Assembly: GCF_003073045.1 (NCBI RefSeq)
Contig: NC_037593.1
Coordinates: 13,834,735-13,898,734 of the forward strand
Direction of reading: 5' to 3'
DNA: 64,000 nt
DNA from: Pomacea canaliculata
Taxonomy: Eukaryota > Mollusca > Gastropoda > Architaenioglossa > Ampullariidae
In this document: positions 1 to 13,117 of the stretch, one piece after another
Layout: every line of letters begins with the position of its first letter
Position numbering within the stretch: the stretch's first letter is position 1
The notes under the pieces: model-generated
Database searches by the model: none
Told to the model about the DNA's origin: nothing
The model's input: the letters and a program-made list of their open reading frames with translations, nothing else
Program-made: the position numbers and the translations under genes

Positions 1-229
1 AATGTTGATTTCCATTCTTATCTCCAAAGTAACTATCTCTTAATAGTTACAGTAACCTGTTTATGTACAACAAAGGAAACGTCTTACTATTGAAATAAAC
101 ACAAAAAAGTTATTTCCAAATGAACAACCCACAGAAATGTTTTCACATCTACCTTACTGAAAATCAAGTGGAGATTTTCAACCATCTGGAGCAAAATAAT
201 CAGTTTTGCAATGTCAAATGCTAACTGAA
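1..229 (-). other. 3' UTR of the ZNF800-like gene
   Basis: This is the stretch after the stop codon of the minus-strand zinc-finger gene. It is AT-rich, shows no coding potential, and has no AATAAA on the minus strand, so the transcript probably ends beyond the left edge. Confidence 0.5.
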
Positions 230-3200
230 TCACACATCACAGGATGTTTCTGAAATAATATCAAAAGTCTGCACAGGAGAAGGAACTCTTTCTGCAAGAG
301 CTAGACCGGTTACCACTGGAAAATCTGTTGTGGTTACAATTTCAGTGAGCACACCTGCATCCTCATCAACTATAATTATACCTTCTGTCAGTGCTATGTG
401 AGGCATAGCTTGCTCAGAGGTCTCAATGTTGGCAAGAGTTATCAATGGTTCACATTTGTCTCCACACAGATAATCCTCTTCATCTGATTCTTGAATTAGT
501 TTAACATTGGAGCTGCTGGACTTATTCTTTCCTGAGCTAGCTGTCTTTGGATCCTTTTTATCAAGGCATTGGTCTTTTGGTTTCTTGCACAGACTAACGT
601 GATCTAAAGTTGCCAGGTTCACATCATTCTCTTGGCTTCCACTAGCAGTTTCTTTCCCGGAGGAGTGTCCAGGATGAGTTGCTGTAGAAGTGGCAACAGT
701 AGGCTTTGGATAAAATTTGTTACGAGTGTACAGATGGGACATAGCGTCAGTCTCCTTATAGGGACGAGTGTCAAATTTTCGAGGTGAACTACGAGTGGAT
801 ATGTTGAAATAAGTTGAAGATGCTCTCAAACGCTTTTGTTCATCCCGAGATGAGGATGATTTCTGCAGATTTTCTGAATATCCAGCTGGTGTACATAGGG
901 ATGCTTCTGTTGACTTTGATATACCTTTTAAAAGACAAAAGAAATATTAAACAATGGCAATCCACAAAATTTAACACAACTGAATTGGCAAATGAAAAAT
1001 GAAACATAAAACTAGTTGACCTGTAAACAGTGAGAGAATAGAGGTCAAAAGCATATCTTTTTAGTGTGACAAGTAGCAGTGCTCATGATAAAGCAAGCAA
1101 CATTGTGACCCTGTAAAATATGGTTCTGTGCTAGAGATTACATTTTTGTTTTAGCTTTCAAATTAAAAAATAATCAGTTTCCCAGGCTAGTCAAACATTG
1201 CCACCAAGCACCAGCTTATGCTTCTGAGGACTGGGAGGTGGGGAGTGGAGGTGGAGGAGTAACCAGAGTTCAAAGGATTAATAACCATATTAAAGCTGAC
1301 ATTTTTTTTGTGTGTGTGTGAATGCATATCACTGATTTCTGACTTAAATGACATGCATTTTAACATGTACATGACAAGCAAAGCTTGGGAATTTTATGCT
1401 TACAAAATGTGCTTAGGAATCATGTAAAGTATTTTGCTTCAGTCTTCTGGCAGGAATCTTGATGGCTAGTATGTGTTTGAATGTTCTTACTTTTTGAGAT
1501 GGGGTTAGTTTCCTTTTCCCTCTCTTTGTCTACTGGTATTGGTGTCATCTTTTTCCTAGACTTTGGTCGTGCATATGCATTCTGGAAGACTTCCTCCCCT
1601 TGGCGAACAATAAGGGTACGCCGTTTCTTGTTGCTTCGGACGCTGGCAGCCTGGCGGTTAAGATCTGTGATAAAAGACTCAACCCTGGCATTGCTGTTGC
1701 ATGATCGTAACCGTTCAGGGTGAGATCGCAGAATGTGAGTGTTGCACTCTGACCTAAAAAAGGAATAAAATTTTGATTTTATATATATATTTAGTTCCAC
1801 ACCTTTTCTAATGCTTCTTTTTCAGTTATTAGCAATACTTTAACATCATGGGTACATTATCGCTTGATTCTTTACTTTCTTGTTTAGTGCTAAGTGATGT
1901 GAAACTTAGTTTCTTGTGAAATGGAAATGCATACTGAATCACCACAAAAATTGCCTAACATAAGATTCTCACAGACTTAACAGAGGACACGTGATACAGA
2001 AATCAGAAGACCACATTTATTAACAGATACATGTACAAGAATACTGTATTCAGCTTACGGATACATATAAAGCAGTCTTAACAGGGTGTAATCTACACTG
2101 ATGTTTGGTATTTCCTGCTGATATGTGTGATTTTATTATGCACCTCTGTTCTGAATTGTTCCTCTGTGTCAAGTCATGACCATCTAAAGACATCCACTAA
2201 TGGTCTCTGCAGTCTATTCTTCAACCTGGCCATCTTGTCTGACGTTTCTCACTTTGTGGGATTGTCTACATTTCACTGTAAATTTATTGTCTGATCTATG
2301 GACCATGTAGTTTTTACTTTGTTTAAATCTACAGGCAATACACTTGCTCTCTACATTTTTGCTGATTAGATTTTGGAACTGTGCATATCAATGGTGTTGC
2401 ATGAAGTGTTTTGTTTGCTATACTGCTCCACATACTTCTATTATGTCCACTAATGCATCCACAGTGCCAGGAATTGGTACTTCAAAATGCAACATCAAAC
2501 GAAGTCTTCAAACTAGCTTTTCTCCACCTTGCCTTAAATATGAGATCTTGCTCCTACTCTCTAATGTTGTTGTGTCTTTGTGTATTTAATTGTGTTATGG
2601 TTTGATCTATGGATATATATGCTCTGTTCATTTTTAATTTTAATCTTTGCAATATCTGTACATATACTTTTGTAAGCATTGAGGCTTCTTTCAAAGTAGG
2701 GTAAATGCACTATAAATGTGCTTTTATTGTTATTTTCCACCATATGCAGCATTGCAGAAAGAAATTATTTCAGAACCTGACGGAACTAGCTGCTTTGTTT
2801 TGAGGCATTTGTGAGCATACAGCATACATTCACAAATCTTCTTTGCCATAGAAGAAAAACAAACTAAATTCTTTGTTGCAGGAAACTCACAGATTGCCCT
2901 TAAATATTTTTTTTTCTTCTTCCACCTGCTTGACAAGAAATGACACGAATGCTGACTCAGACTTACTAGTTGTAGGAAAATTCCAACTCACCGGTTGTAT
3001 GAACAAAATCGGCAAAGGCGGCACTTGAAGCGGCGCCAGCCAAGGTGTCTGATGGCATGCCTGCGCAAGTTGGAGATGCTGGTGAATTTCTGCAGACACT
3101 GCATGCAGTACAGACCAGCTTCATCCACAATCTGACCCACCTGTGGGTTATAAACATACACAATAAACTTAGATTACTTCCAGTTTTACCAGACTGAGAT

Positions 3201-6200
3201 ATCAAATATTAACTCATTGAACTCCAAGGTGTATTAAGACCTTTCCTTATAGGATTAATATTATGTCAAACCCAGATGGTAGGAACTTAACTGTACAGCT
3301 GTGCTAAAAAAAAAACCCAACCCATCTCTCTATGAAATGTGACAATAACAGGCCAGTACCTTTTAAGGTAATTTTAAATAGCCAACCAAACAACAACCCA
3401 CCCACCCCCACACACACAATACATAGACCTTTTCAGTATAGCCGAGATCGAGAAATACTTATAAACATTCATGAATTAAACCTGAAATTAAAAAAAAGAA
3501 ATTCTGAACAGGTAAACAGAGCCAGCAGGCATTTTCTTTTTCAAAAACTTTAATATCTGAACAGTTTTCATAAGCTGGACTGTTGAGTGAAAGTGCATTC
3601 TGAGCTCATTAAATTACACAAAAAAAAAAATAAAAATAAATAAATAAATAATTCCGCATCATTCTAATTGGACATTAAATAAAGATTTAGATGTTTGAGG
3701 AGTGAGTCTCACCTTGCGCGTGTCTTGACAGGTTAAGCGGCCTGCTCTCGCAGGCTCCACCACATAAATACGATTTGAACGGATGCGCTCTGAGGGGCGG
3801 CCTGGCTTTTTGTCTACCCAGATTTCTTCCACCAGCCGCACTGTCTTCTCATCACTCTCCATTTCCTCAAAACTCTGGCCATCAGCCTCTCCCTTGCTCT
3901 TCTCTAGTGTCCTTGTGCTTAGCCCTGACATAGAGCTGCCTTCTTCAAGGTCTTGATTGACAATCAGGTTGCCTTTTTTAGCAGAATCTTTTCCTTTAAA
4001 AAAAAACACCACCAAAAATACAACTATATATACACACACAGAGAAGCATTTTGTAAGCTAAAGTCTCTACCATCTGCCAATGACACCATAAAATTGTATT
4101 TTAAATAAACATACATTACAGGGTACAGTATTTTACTGGAATAAGGTAAAGGTCATTCCCTAATCACTTTTTAGATCGATGGGGAAAGGTGATAGACCTT
4201 GCTTTCATTAAGGTCAGCTTTATGGGTGGTGCTCATCTCCTTTTTGCTTTACTTTCTCCAACCCTCTGTAGAGTCAGGTGTCTGTTGTTATGAGTATTGA
4301 ACTGGTGCACCTCTTGGTTTGGATGCCAGTGCTCTAACCACTTAAGCTCTTTTATCCACAAAAATAAGCTATTGTAAAAGCCTAAGATTGTTTGCTAATT
4401 ACCTCCTTCTGCTAAGACATTTTACCAAAGCATGCTCACCTGAACTATATTCCAAGCTGTCAGCTATTCTGGAAGGTGCTCTTCGTTTTCTCTGAGGTCG
4501 CTGAAGGGTGCATCCACCTGTCAAGCATGCCTGCTGATTTAGACTTAAATGTCCTTCTATATTCTTGCCATGTGCTGCTCTCATCACTTTGGAAATGGAG
4601 ACAGGCAAGGTATTTACTGATGGATCTTTCTCTCCCCACAGATGTTTTGACAAAGATTCCACATGTTGATCAAGCCCTGTTGGTCTTTTGATGGCAGAGC
4701 CCTGTGGTCGTGGTGGCTTGTTCTGTGGCAGTGATAGGCTGGTTTGTGGCAGTGGTTTAAGGGAATTTCTGCTCGATGAGTCAGCTGATGCAGAGTTCTG
4801 GCGTATTTCCTCAACCACACTGCTAGATGACATTTCCTCCATGCCTGTGTTTAAGGCTGTTGAGGACTGCAGTGAAAAGTCTGGTGATGAACTAGCTTCT
4901 AGAGAGCTTATCTGCTTTGTTTTGTTTTCTGACGGAGTGATAGCAAATTTTGTTTCACCAAGCACCTGCTTGTTTTCAACATTATTGGTCTTTGTCCAGG
5001 AAGAGTTGCACAAATCAGTGGGTGCTAAAACTTTCTCATTCTTATCTTTCTTAAAATATTCGCGGCTCATGTTACCAGCTCTGCTTTCCACTGAGCTCTC
5101 TCGACTTGAGCTGGCCTTGGAGCTGCTGTCTGTGTACGACACTTGTCGGCCCCGTCCTCTGGGTGCTTCGTCTCTGACGCCCACACTTGGGTACCTGCTT
5201 GTGCTCTCAACAGAACTCTCTCTGCTGGATCCTGTCCTTGAACTGCCATCCTCCTGGGTCCTTCTGGACATTCTTCGAGCAGAGTCTGGCCTCACATCAC
5301 TGTTTCTGCTATCAACAGAACTTTCCCTGCTAGATCTAGGATTGCTGAGGCTTGTGCTTGCTGGTCTGGATGTTTTTCTTCCAACTGGGGTGTAAGGTTG
5401 AGAAGACCCAGAATTAAGAGTGAGCTCTATGTTACTGGAAACACTTTCAGTGCTGGGCATTCCATGTGCACATGGCTGCATTACTATTTGATGGATGGTG
5501 CTCTGTGTTGTTCCTCTTAAAGTTCGCTTACTTTCAGATTCTTGACTTGGCCTTGCTCCTACAAAGCTGTTATTTCGAGAAGCTTTGACCCTAGGAGTTG
5601 CCAGAGATTGTGATACCACAGCTGTCTTGTCTATAGTGCTGTTTTCTTCAAGAGCTTGTCTGCTTTGAGATTCTTTTCTTTCTTTTGTGTTGCTTGGTAT
5701 TCCAGCTTTCTTTTTACTCCCACCGATCAGCACAGTGTTGTGCTGAGCAGTAAGATGACCTTGTACATGCATGTTTCGAGTACTACGCAGATTCACACCT
5801 TTTGAATTTCGTGTCTGTACTTGGGTTTCATTTTGAGCTGTGGCCCTGGAACCTGTAGATGCAACAGAAGAGACTTTTTTGCAGATTTTGGCATGAGACA
5901 TTAAACTTATTTTACGACCAAACGCTCGCTGGCAGTGTGGGCAAATATGCAGAAGGTTAGGAACAGGGTTGTGCTCTTCAGGCTTTGTGGGCACAGAACG
6001 ATCAACCATCTCTGGCAAACTGCCCCTTGAACATGGCTCTGTTCCCAAATCCATCACATCAACCTCTAGACCTTGTTTTTTTTTCTGCGATGGAACAAGT
6101 TCAGGCTGGGCCAAAGATGTCTGTGCCTTTTTGTTTGTAACTAAACCTTTTTCCTCAGTTCTCATCTCTGACAAGCACTGTTCTGGTTGAGACTGCAGAG

Positions 6201-9040
6201 TGATGCTCACTGAAGTAGCATTTTTATCTAGCATGTCATGTCCTTCTTTGTCGGTTGATTTGTCATGTTCTTCTTTGTCAGCTGATTTGTCATGTTCTTC
6301 TTTGTCAGGTGACTGGTCATTTTTCTCTTTGCCTGCTGCAGACTCTGATTGTACAGATGCTGAAGGGACAGCAATCACTGTGACTTCTGATGTTACAGAC
6401 TTACAGGTCTCGAGCCTCTCTTTTTTTCCACTTCCTTCCAGAACCTTTGCTGTCATGTGTGTGCTTTCCTGCTCTTTAACAGTGGTTACAAAATATGCCT
6501 TACCGGCAGGGGATGATGTATACTTATTGTAATGTCTGGTTATTTTGTTTCCAAATGTTGGTGATCTCCGTCTAGGAACACTATTGTATACCTTTCGATA
6601 GATGTTTTCTGACTCTTCTTTGCTGGATCTGTCAGCAGCCTGACTAATTCTACAAACTCGTGCTGTAGTAGTATTTGGAAGAGATGATGATTTACTCTCT
6701 AATGTGCCAACATCATCATCCACACTGCTTTGCGTTGTTGAGTCAGGGACAGTCTTTACAGCTGACACAAGTTTTTTAGCTGGAAGACTAGGTCGAGCTC
6801 TTTGGATAGCCTTTTCATTTCCACTAGTCATTTTATCTTCAGAAGAACTGATAGGTAATTTCTTTGAAGCATGTTTTTTTGGTGAGGTTGCTGATTTAGA
6901 TGAAGTCACGTCTTGTTTATAAGCTTTCTCCCGCAAGCTTTTTCTCATGCGATCTATTTCAGAATGTGACTTTTTGTGATTTGTGTTAAGATGTCTTGTC
7001 AGGCCCCAAAAGTAGTAGAAGACCCCTGGACAGTAGGGGCAAGGAAATATGGTTCGATGCCCAGAATGGCGAGCCTGGCAATGATAAATTAGGGATCGAC
7101 GCCTTGAGAAATCTATCTGTTAGGAAATATACAAAGAGATGTGAACATCATGCCTATTACTAATATTATCAAACACATAACAAAGACATACAGCTCTCAA
7201 GCGTTTCCCACCCACCCCCATTTTACATACATGCACACACAACTTTCTCACTCACAGATCAGTAGTTCAGTTGTCCACTTACTTCACACAAACGGCATCG
7301 CAAGTTGTCCAAGTCCATTGCTGACTCGTATCGGGATTTTCCTTCCCGTTTTCGCAAGCGACACAAAGGGTGGACATCTACATCTTCACTACAGCTGCTG
7401 CTAGTGTAGTCATCATTGCTACCGTCCATATCCAGTTTGAGGGGTGATGTTCGAACTGCCCCAAGCTGTCCTGTCAAGCAGCGTTTCACCACAGCTTTGG
7501 CATAAAGTCCATCAGAACCTCCTTGTGACAATATGGTTATGGAGTTTGTCTCTTTGCTGGTAGAAAAACACGACCGAGAACCAGAAACAAACTGCTCTCC
7601 ATTTGCCTTCTCTTCTAATGATCCATACACTGACTCCGAGGCACTGCTTCTTGAAACAGGCAATGTGGGCTGCCTGAAAGATGGTGGGATTTTAGTGGAT
7701 GATTTTGCATCCTGGGTAAGTGTAATATGGTCATCTCTTAATCTCTCCACTTTCTTTTGTCGCAGTTCCCTGACAACCTGTGTCACATTCTTTAATGTGG
7801 TCTTTTCCACAAAATATCTTCCAGTGGTGACATTGTCAGATGGTCCAGAACTGTGATTAGTTTCTGAAGTTTGTTTTCTAGGCTCTCCTTGTGCACTATC
7901 TGAAGGCTGTGCAGAATCAACCTTTGCTAAACTCTCTCTAGCATGAGGAAGTAATCCTTCTAACACCAAATCACTTGCACAAGTTGATGAAGATTCTGAA
8001 GTTAAAGTTTCCTTCCCATCAACTGCAAGTGTAGGAGTTACAGTTTCAGAATTTTCTGCATGTGAAACAAACACGGCATTAGGGTTGGAGGGAATTTGAG
8101 TCAGCTGCAAGGCTGTGACTTCTTGCTGGGCTTTTTCTCTTTCAACCTTAGCAATTGCTGCATTATAAAGGATTGAAGCTTGTGATTTTCCAGAAACACT
8201 GGTATCTGACCTTTGCTCTACAGAACTTGCAGCATCACCTTCACTGACTGCTCCTTCTGAGCTTTTACTGATGACTTGACAATTGGAAGAAAGAGAGGAG
8301 CTCAAGTCTTTCTCTGGCACATCTGACAGCTGTGAAGACCTCTCGCTGGGAATTTTCTCACAGTTCTTGCGATAAGCTCTTGTAGCTGCTGTCACCGGCT
8401 TGGTCCGATCTGCACTTTGTTTTCCTGCTTTCTTTATTTCTTTGCTGCTCTTGCCTTTGTTTCCTGTTTGCTTGTCTACTTTAGATGTGTGCAGCTCTCC
8501 TGGTTCACTTGGTTCAACAATAACTACTTCCTCCACTGTGCTACTGCTAGGAAGAGGCACAATAGATTGTGAACTGTGGGAGGCATAGGCCTGGCAGCAG
8601 TAGACTCGCTTGTGGGCAATAAAATTTGGCAGGCCCCGAAAAAGGGCGCGGCACACACGACACTCAAGAATGATATCACACTCATCCTGAAGCAAAAGTC
8701 TCACCTGGAGAAAGAAACGAACAGTTTTTAAGTTGATTGTAAGGAAATAATATCTAAGGTGGTTTTAATTTGCAAAAGAATTAATAGGTTCATGGCTTAC
8801 TGTCCTATACATTACAAACACATGCACACAAAATAAGATGTAACATTCTAACAAAATATATTAATTAATTTTGGGAAAGTAATGTTGTACCTCAGGACTG
8901 CCATAGTGTATTCCATTGATAATCTGGTCAACCATCTTGCCACCAGTCTGAATTGCTGTGCGAATGACAGAGAAATCTATATCGGTCACATCATCATTTC
9001 TGGTGGACATCTTTGATTTGTTTTTGTCCCGGTTGGCCAT
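230..9040 (-). CDS. ZNF800: Zinc finger protein 800-like protein (7 coding exons, 1878 aa)
   Basis: Coding exons, in transcript order on the minus strand: 9040-8891, 8704-7283, 7116-4440, 3993-3713, 3140-2992, 1753-1491, 924-230. They sum to 5637 nt with consistent phases. Six zinc fingers are visible: C65/C68/H81/C86 (C2HC), C520/C523/H536/H541 (completed across an intron), C550/C553/H566/H571, C916/C919/H932/C936 (C2HC), C1522/C1525/H1538/H1542 and C1550/C1553/H1566/H1571 (split by an intron). The first finger, with CRALFRGLPNFIAHKR, closely resembles the start of vertebrate ZNF800, a nuclear DNA-binding regulator; this is the basis for the name. Vertebrate ZNF800 is about 660 residues. Here the fingers are separated by very long Ser/Thr/Lys-rich, probably disordered linkers. 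The first ATG of exon 1 is chosen because a splice acceptor lies just upstream (near 9049). Orthology is likely but not proven. Confidence 0.75.
4140..4352 (-). repeat. Possible tRNA-derived SINE in a ZNF800-like intron
   Basis: Read on the minus strand, the block opens with a tRNA-like A box (TGGTTAGAGCACTGG), followed about 35 bases later by a weak B box (CAGTTCAATACTC). This is the usual internal promoter layout of a tRNA-derived SINE. No target duplication or clear tail was found, so it may be an old fragment. Confidence 0.35.
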
Positions 9041-9417
9041 GTTGGTTCCTAAATAACAGTAGTAATAAAAGGCATGAAATATGTGAAGGTGATCAAAGAT
9101 GTGAAGGTGATCAAAGACACGAAGGAAATGAAGCAAAGTGATGAAGGAAACAAAATGTAAGTTAACACTTGTGCATTGTGCACTTGTTATATTAGAAACT
9201 CACAAAGGATAGTCTGCAACTGATAGCATTGAGTGATTATGGAAAAGAGTCTTTTTCATATGATTATATATCAAGTATAAAACCTGACGTGGGTGTTCAA
9301 ATTTTTGTGTACTTAAAATGGAATGCAACTTTATACATTAAAATTTAGAAAGTTTAAGAATTGTTTAGCATTTCTTTAATTTTGCTTTAGTTTTTAAACG
9401 CATTAACATAAGTCTAT
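9041..9417. other. 5' intron of the ZNF800-like gene
   Basis: A splice acceptor (pyrimidine-rich, ending in TTTAG) lies about nine bases before the ATG. Upstream is a short imperfect tandem repeat, GTGAAGGTGATCAAAGAT, around 9080-9125. The rest is AT-rich with nothing recognisable. Confidence 0.45.
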
Positions 9418-10700
9418 ATGACCTTAGTAAAAAAAACTTATGTAATCGACCACTCTCTGCTCCTTTATAGACTACACACCCTCTATGGGATTTCTGGAAC
9501 TGCACTAGTGTGGTTCAACTCCTATCTCACAGATAGGACGCAGACTGTGTTTGTTGATGGTCAAACATCTTGCCCTGCTCCACTTTCTTGTTGCATTCCT
9601 CAAGGATCAGTAATCGGCCCAGTTCTGTTTATTCTGTATATGAAGTTACTTTCATCTTGCATCCAGTCTCACATTTCTCATCAATCATATACTGATGATA
9701 TGCAGCTGTACTGCTCCACTCCACCAGCTGAGTCTCATTCTGCTACTACCACCATAGAAGTCTGCATTAATTAAGTCAAAGACTGGATGGTCTCAAACAA
9801 ACTTAAACTCAATGATGATAAAACGGAAGCCCTCCTATGTTCAAGAAGACATCCACCTTCACTCGTCTGTCCACCAAGTCACATCAAGATGGGCGAAACC
9901 AACATCACCTTTGTGTCCTTCATCAATAATCTGGGATTCATTGTCACTGCAGACATGACTTTTGCTAAACAAGTTACAGCTGTCTGTCTGCCTAATATGA
10001 ACTAAGCAAGATCAGCGCCATCCATCACATTCTGTCTACTTGCGATACCAACACTCTTGTCTGTGTTTGTTTTATCCAGAATTAATGACTGCAACTCCTT
10101 GCTTGCTGGCTGCCCTGAAAACCTTCTTCACAAACTCCAGAAAGTAAAGAACTCTGCTGCAGGTATGGTGCTTAGAGCTAGGAAACGGGACCACGCCACA
10201 CCTCTCCGTTTTCTACACTGGCTTCCCATCCGTTCTGCAATCCAGTACAAAATGTCTGTGCTGTGTCTTATTTTCTTTGATGGCACCTGCCCTGATTATT
10301 TCTCTGAACTGCTCTTCCCTTCCATCCTAGCTCGATAACTCCACTCCTCGTCTGATGATCGTCTCCTTACTCTTCTTGTCACCAAAGCAACAACATATGG
10401 CCACAGAATTTTTGGTTATTGTGCAGCAAGCAATAGAACTCTCTCCCTTTCCATATCTGCCACCTATCCACTATTGAATCCTTTAAGCGTGCACTTAAAA
10501 CGCACCTCTTTTTTTTCTGTATTTGATATTATTCGCCGTTTAGTATTGTTGTTGATTCTTTTATAGTTCACATGCTATTATCTGTTTTCATGTCCCTCGT
10601 ATGCTGTCCATGTTTTGTTCTTGTTCTTAAGTGCTAAGAGCATGCTCCTTAGCAGTGTGAAAATGCGTGTTACAAATTTTGCATTTCTTATTATGTAATG
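9418..10700 (+). mobile_element. 5'-truncated, decayed non-LTR retrotransposon (LINE, CR1/L2/Jockey-like)
   Basis: Conceptual translation shows reverse-transcriptase motifs in order: a VIDHSLLLYRLHTLYGI-type segment, IPQGSVIGPVLFILY (the PQG motif), and a degenerate active-site box reading YTDD where YADD is usual. These are followed by the KLKLNDDKTEALL segment and a C-terminal ESFKRALKTHLF-like piece near 10480. The reading frame is broken several times (for example a stop before VKDWM near 9774) and the 5' half, including endonuclease, is missing. The 3' end trails into a short noncoding tail. It lies between the first coding exon of the ZNF800-like gene and its probable 5' noncoding exon, so it is intronic and antisense to that gene. 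The clade is judged by motif resemblance only. Confidence 0.85.
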
Positions 10701-11535
10701 AACTCTAAATAGAGTATTCAGTAGTACAAAGTAAACTAACACGTGTTTTAAAATATCTGGTTAGCTACTGAGTTATTGTGTGGAAAAACAAGTGAAATAA
10801 CACATCATGAAGAAGTAACAGCAAAAAACATATTATAGGGCAATCTTCATGGTGGGCTTCACTCTCTTTTAGAACACCAGTCAACATTTCTTCATTGGGA
10901 AGTAAACATACAATATGCCACATAGAACTTGTGGTACTAACTACTCACCATGTAAATATCTGTATATTCACATGTTAATATACTTTCATGCGTCACCCAA
11001 AACTTATTTTTTAGAGGTACACTAGCTTACATTTCTTTATAAGATTAAATTCATTTTGCTTTTATTCATCATCTGAATCATGCCTTAAAAATTTATCACA
11101 TCCTGGTATCAGAATCCAACCATAAAGTGTAAAATGCTGTAATAGTCATTTTCTGCTAGCACTGATAGGAAGGTTAGTTTTCTGTAGATAGATTTGATGG
11201 ATCTATGTACATGCAGATCTGAAAAAAATTCATTGAGTCACACGTGCTTTTCATAATTTACTTACTGCACAACGATTAATGGAATACCACCACAGTTTCC
11301 TATAGTATGGTTACTTTATTATCATGTAAAATCCGTACAGCTTTTTTCTCTAACAAGGCATCACAAAGAAACTCCTTTCCACAGCCCCGCGCTACACCTT
11401 GCTTATGAAAATGGGTGAGCTTGCACAATCTAACCGACCTTTCAACGACTATTTTATAGTGCTTGAAACTAGTTTCAGCTCTATCCGGCACAAATGAGTG
11501 AAAAAGGTGTATAAAGTTTTGACTTCTATGCTTAC
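10701..11535. other. AT-rich sequence, probably intronic
   Basis: This stretch lies between the LINE and the candidate 5' exon of the ZNF800-like gene. It contains no coding exon, RNA gene or clear repeat that I can recognise. Confidence 0.4.
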
Positions 11536-11790
11536 CGATTCATGAAGTATGATTTCTTATGCTCTTTCAAATAAATTTTGACAACGATGAGCTCATGAGC
11601 CAAAAGGGCTAACCGTGAAACCCGTCGCGAGGCATTGTGGGTAGCCTTGACGGGAGTATTTTTTTTCCTCCCCCTTCCCTGACTCTCTACATCCGGGGAA
11701 GCTGGAGAAAATGTCTGGCTGTGTAGAAACGACGACAGCTTGGTAGGCAACGGCGACCATGTGAACTCACTGTACATTTTCTTCAGCTCT
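11536..11790 (-). promoter_or_regulatory. Candidate 5' noncoding exon and promoter of the ZNF800-like gene
   Basis: On the minus strand a good splice donor (AATCG|GTAAGC) ends at 11536. The segment upstream of it is richer in GC and CpG than its surroundings and contains the promoter-like string GCATTGTGGGTAG (11632-11644). The nearest minus-strand acceptor in register with a coding exon is the one before 9040. The transcription start is not visible directly. Confidence 0.4.
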
Positions 11791-13117
11791 TTTATAGATC
11801 ACACAGAGAGAGCGTGCTGTCCTTCTCGTTTATTTATTTTTACAACAGTTTATCGGTGAAAGACAAGAGCTGCTTATACATCATGTTTTATCCACTTCTC
11901 CAAAGTCAATGGACAACTCTATTGAGTGCTCTTCAGACACTATATATACATGTAACAGGCAGATACTTCTGAAAGTGTCTGAAATCCTTCGTGAGTTAAT
12001 TTTTCCACTCCCGATTCTGTGTATCTGCATGCAGGACAACAGACTGAGGCTGAATTATAATGGAGCTGTCTGAACCATGGATGTTTTTTAGGGGGATGTA
12101 AATGTTGTGGTATTTTTTGTGCTTCCTTATCTAGCTGCCCTGAATTGCCCACTGGGATAAATAAAGTGTGATATTTATCAAGCAATATTTTGATAGTTGG
12201 TGCATTGCAGTAATGGTAGTTTTCAATTTTGAATAATACCGTTTGTCCTGTTCCTTGTGATAAACTTAATTATCTTGTGGCTTGTCACAGTGAGTTTTCT
12301 TATCTTTACCAGTCTGGACGTGCACATGTGTGTGCCTATCGATCACTGACACAGTGTAAGCTATATAAAGAATATATATACCTTAGATCAGTCTTTTGTT
12401 GTTTGTGTTGTTAAGTAATCGTGAAGTTACAGAATTTTCTTAAAAATCTCTTTTCTCGAAATTTTAAACTGTAGATAATAAGTACTTAAGTAGTTAAGAG
12501 TGGCATTATTTACAGTAGTAACTTTTTTCCATGGATTTACAGGAAAACTTGAGATTTGAGAAGAAAGCAGGTGGCATGGCTATTTATAAACATCTGTAGT
12601 ACACCTAAAATGCAACAAAGTAAGGTAAAGCCTCCTTTTAAAACACTCTTAAAATTGAGCATAGACTTTACATTTTTATGAAACTAATTTTATATAAATA
12701 GGCAAAAATATTATAGATTAGTTGCCATATCAGGATTATTAATTAAGCAAATTGTAGAATGGATAGAGAACTGTAGTTTATTGCTTTGAAACCTATCACT
12801 GATAAATGGTAACAGAGACCTTTTTTTTTTTTGTCTCTCAATCTTATATTATTATTTTATAAGCATTATTTGTGTTTGTGCTTCAGTGATATGCACTAGT
12901 CAGTATTTATGTTCCTTTTGTGAGTTCATTGAAATACAGTCATCACTTACAAGATGATCTCCATACAGGGTGACAGCTTTTGCCAAATATCTTAAACAAA
13001 CAGTTAATTATTTAGAGCACTAGCTTAATTCACAACTACAAAATATGTGATATTTAAATTCTTTGTTATTTTTGTTTGCCTTGGCTTCACATTTTCATGT
13101 GCTATAATATTGTTGTT
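11791..13117. other. Intergenic region between the ZNF800-like gene and KLHDC9
   Basis: The two genes diverge here. KLHDC9 may have a 5' noncoding exon in this stretch, but I could not place it. No other gene or element was recognised. Confidence 0.4.

Noticed and set aside
4399-4439. Treating the open frame ending GEHALVKCLSRRR as the C-terminus of the zinc-finger protein
   Set aside because: A strong GTGAGC donor lies at the start of that tail, and downstream exons with two more zinc fingers join in phase.
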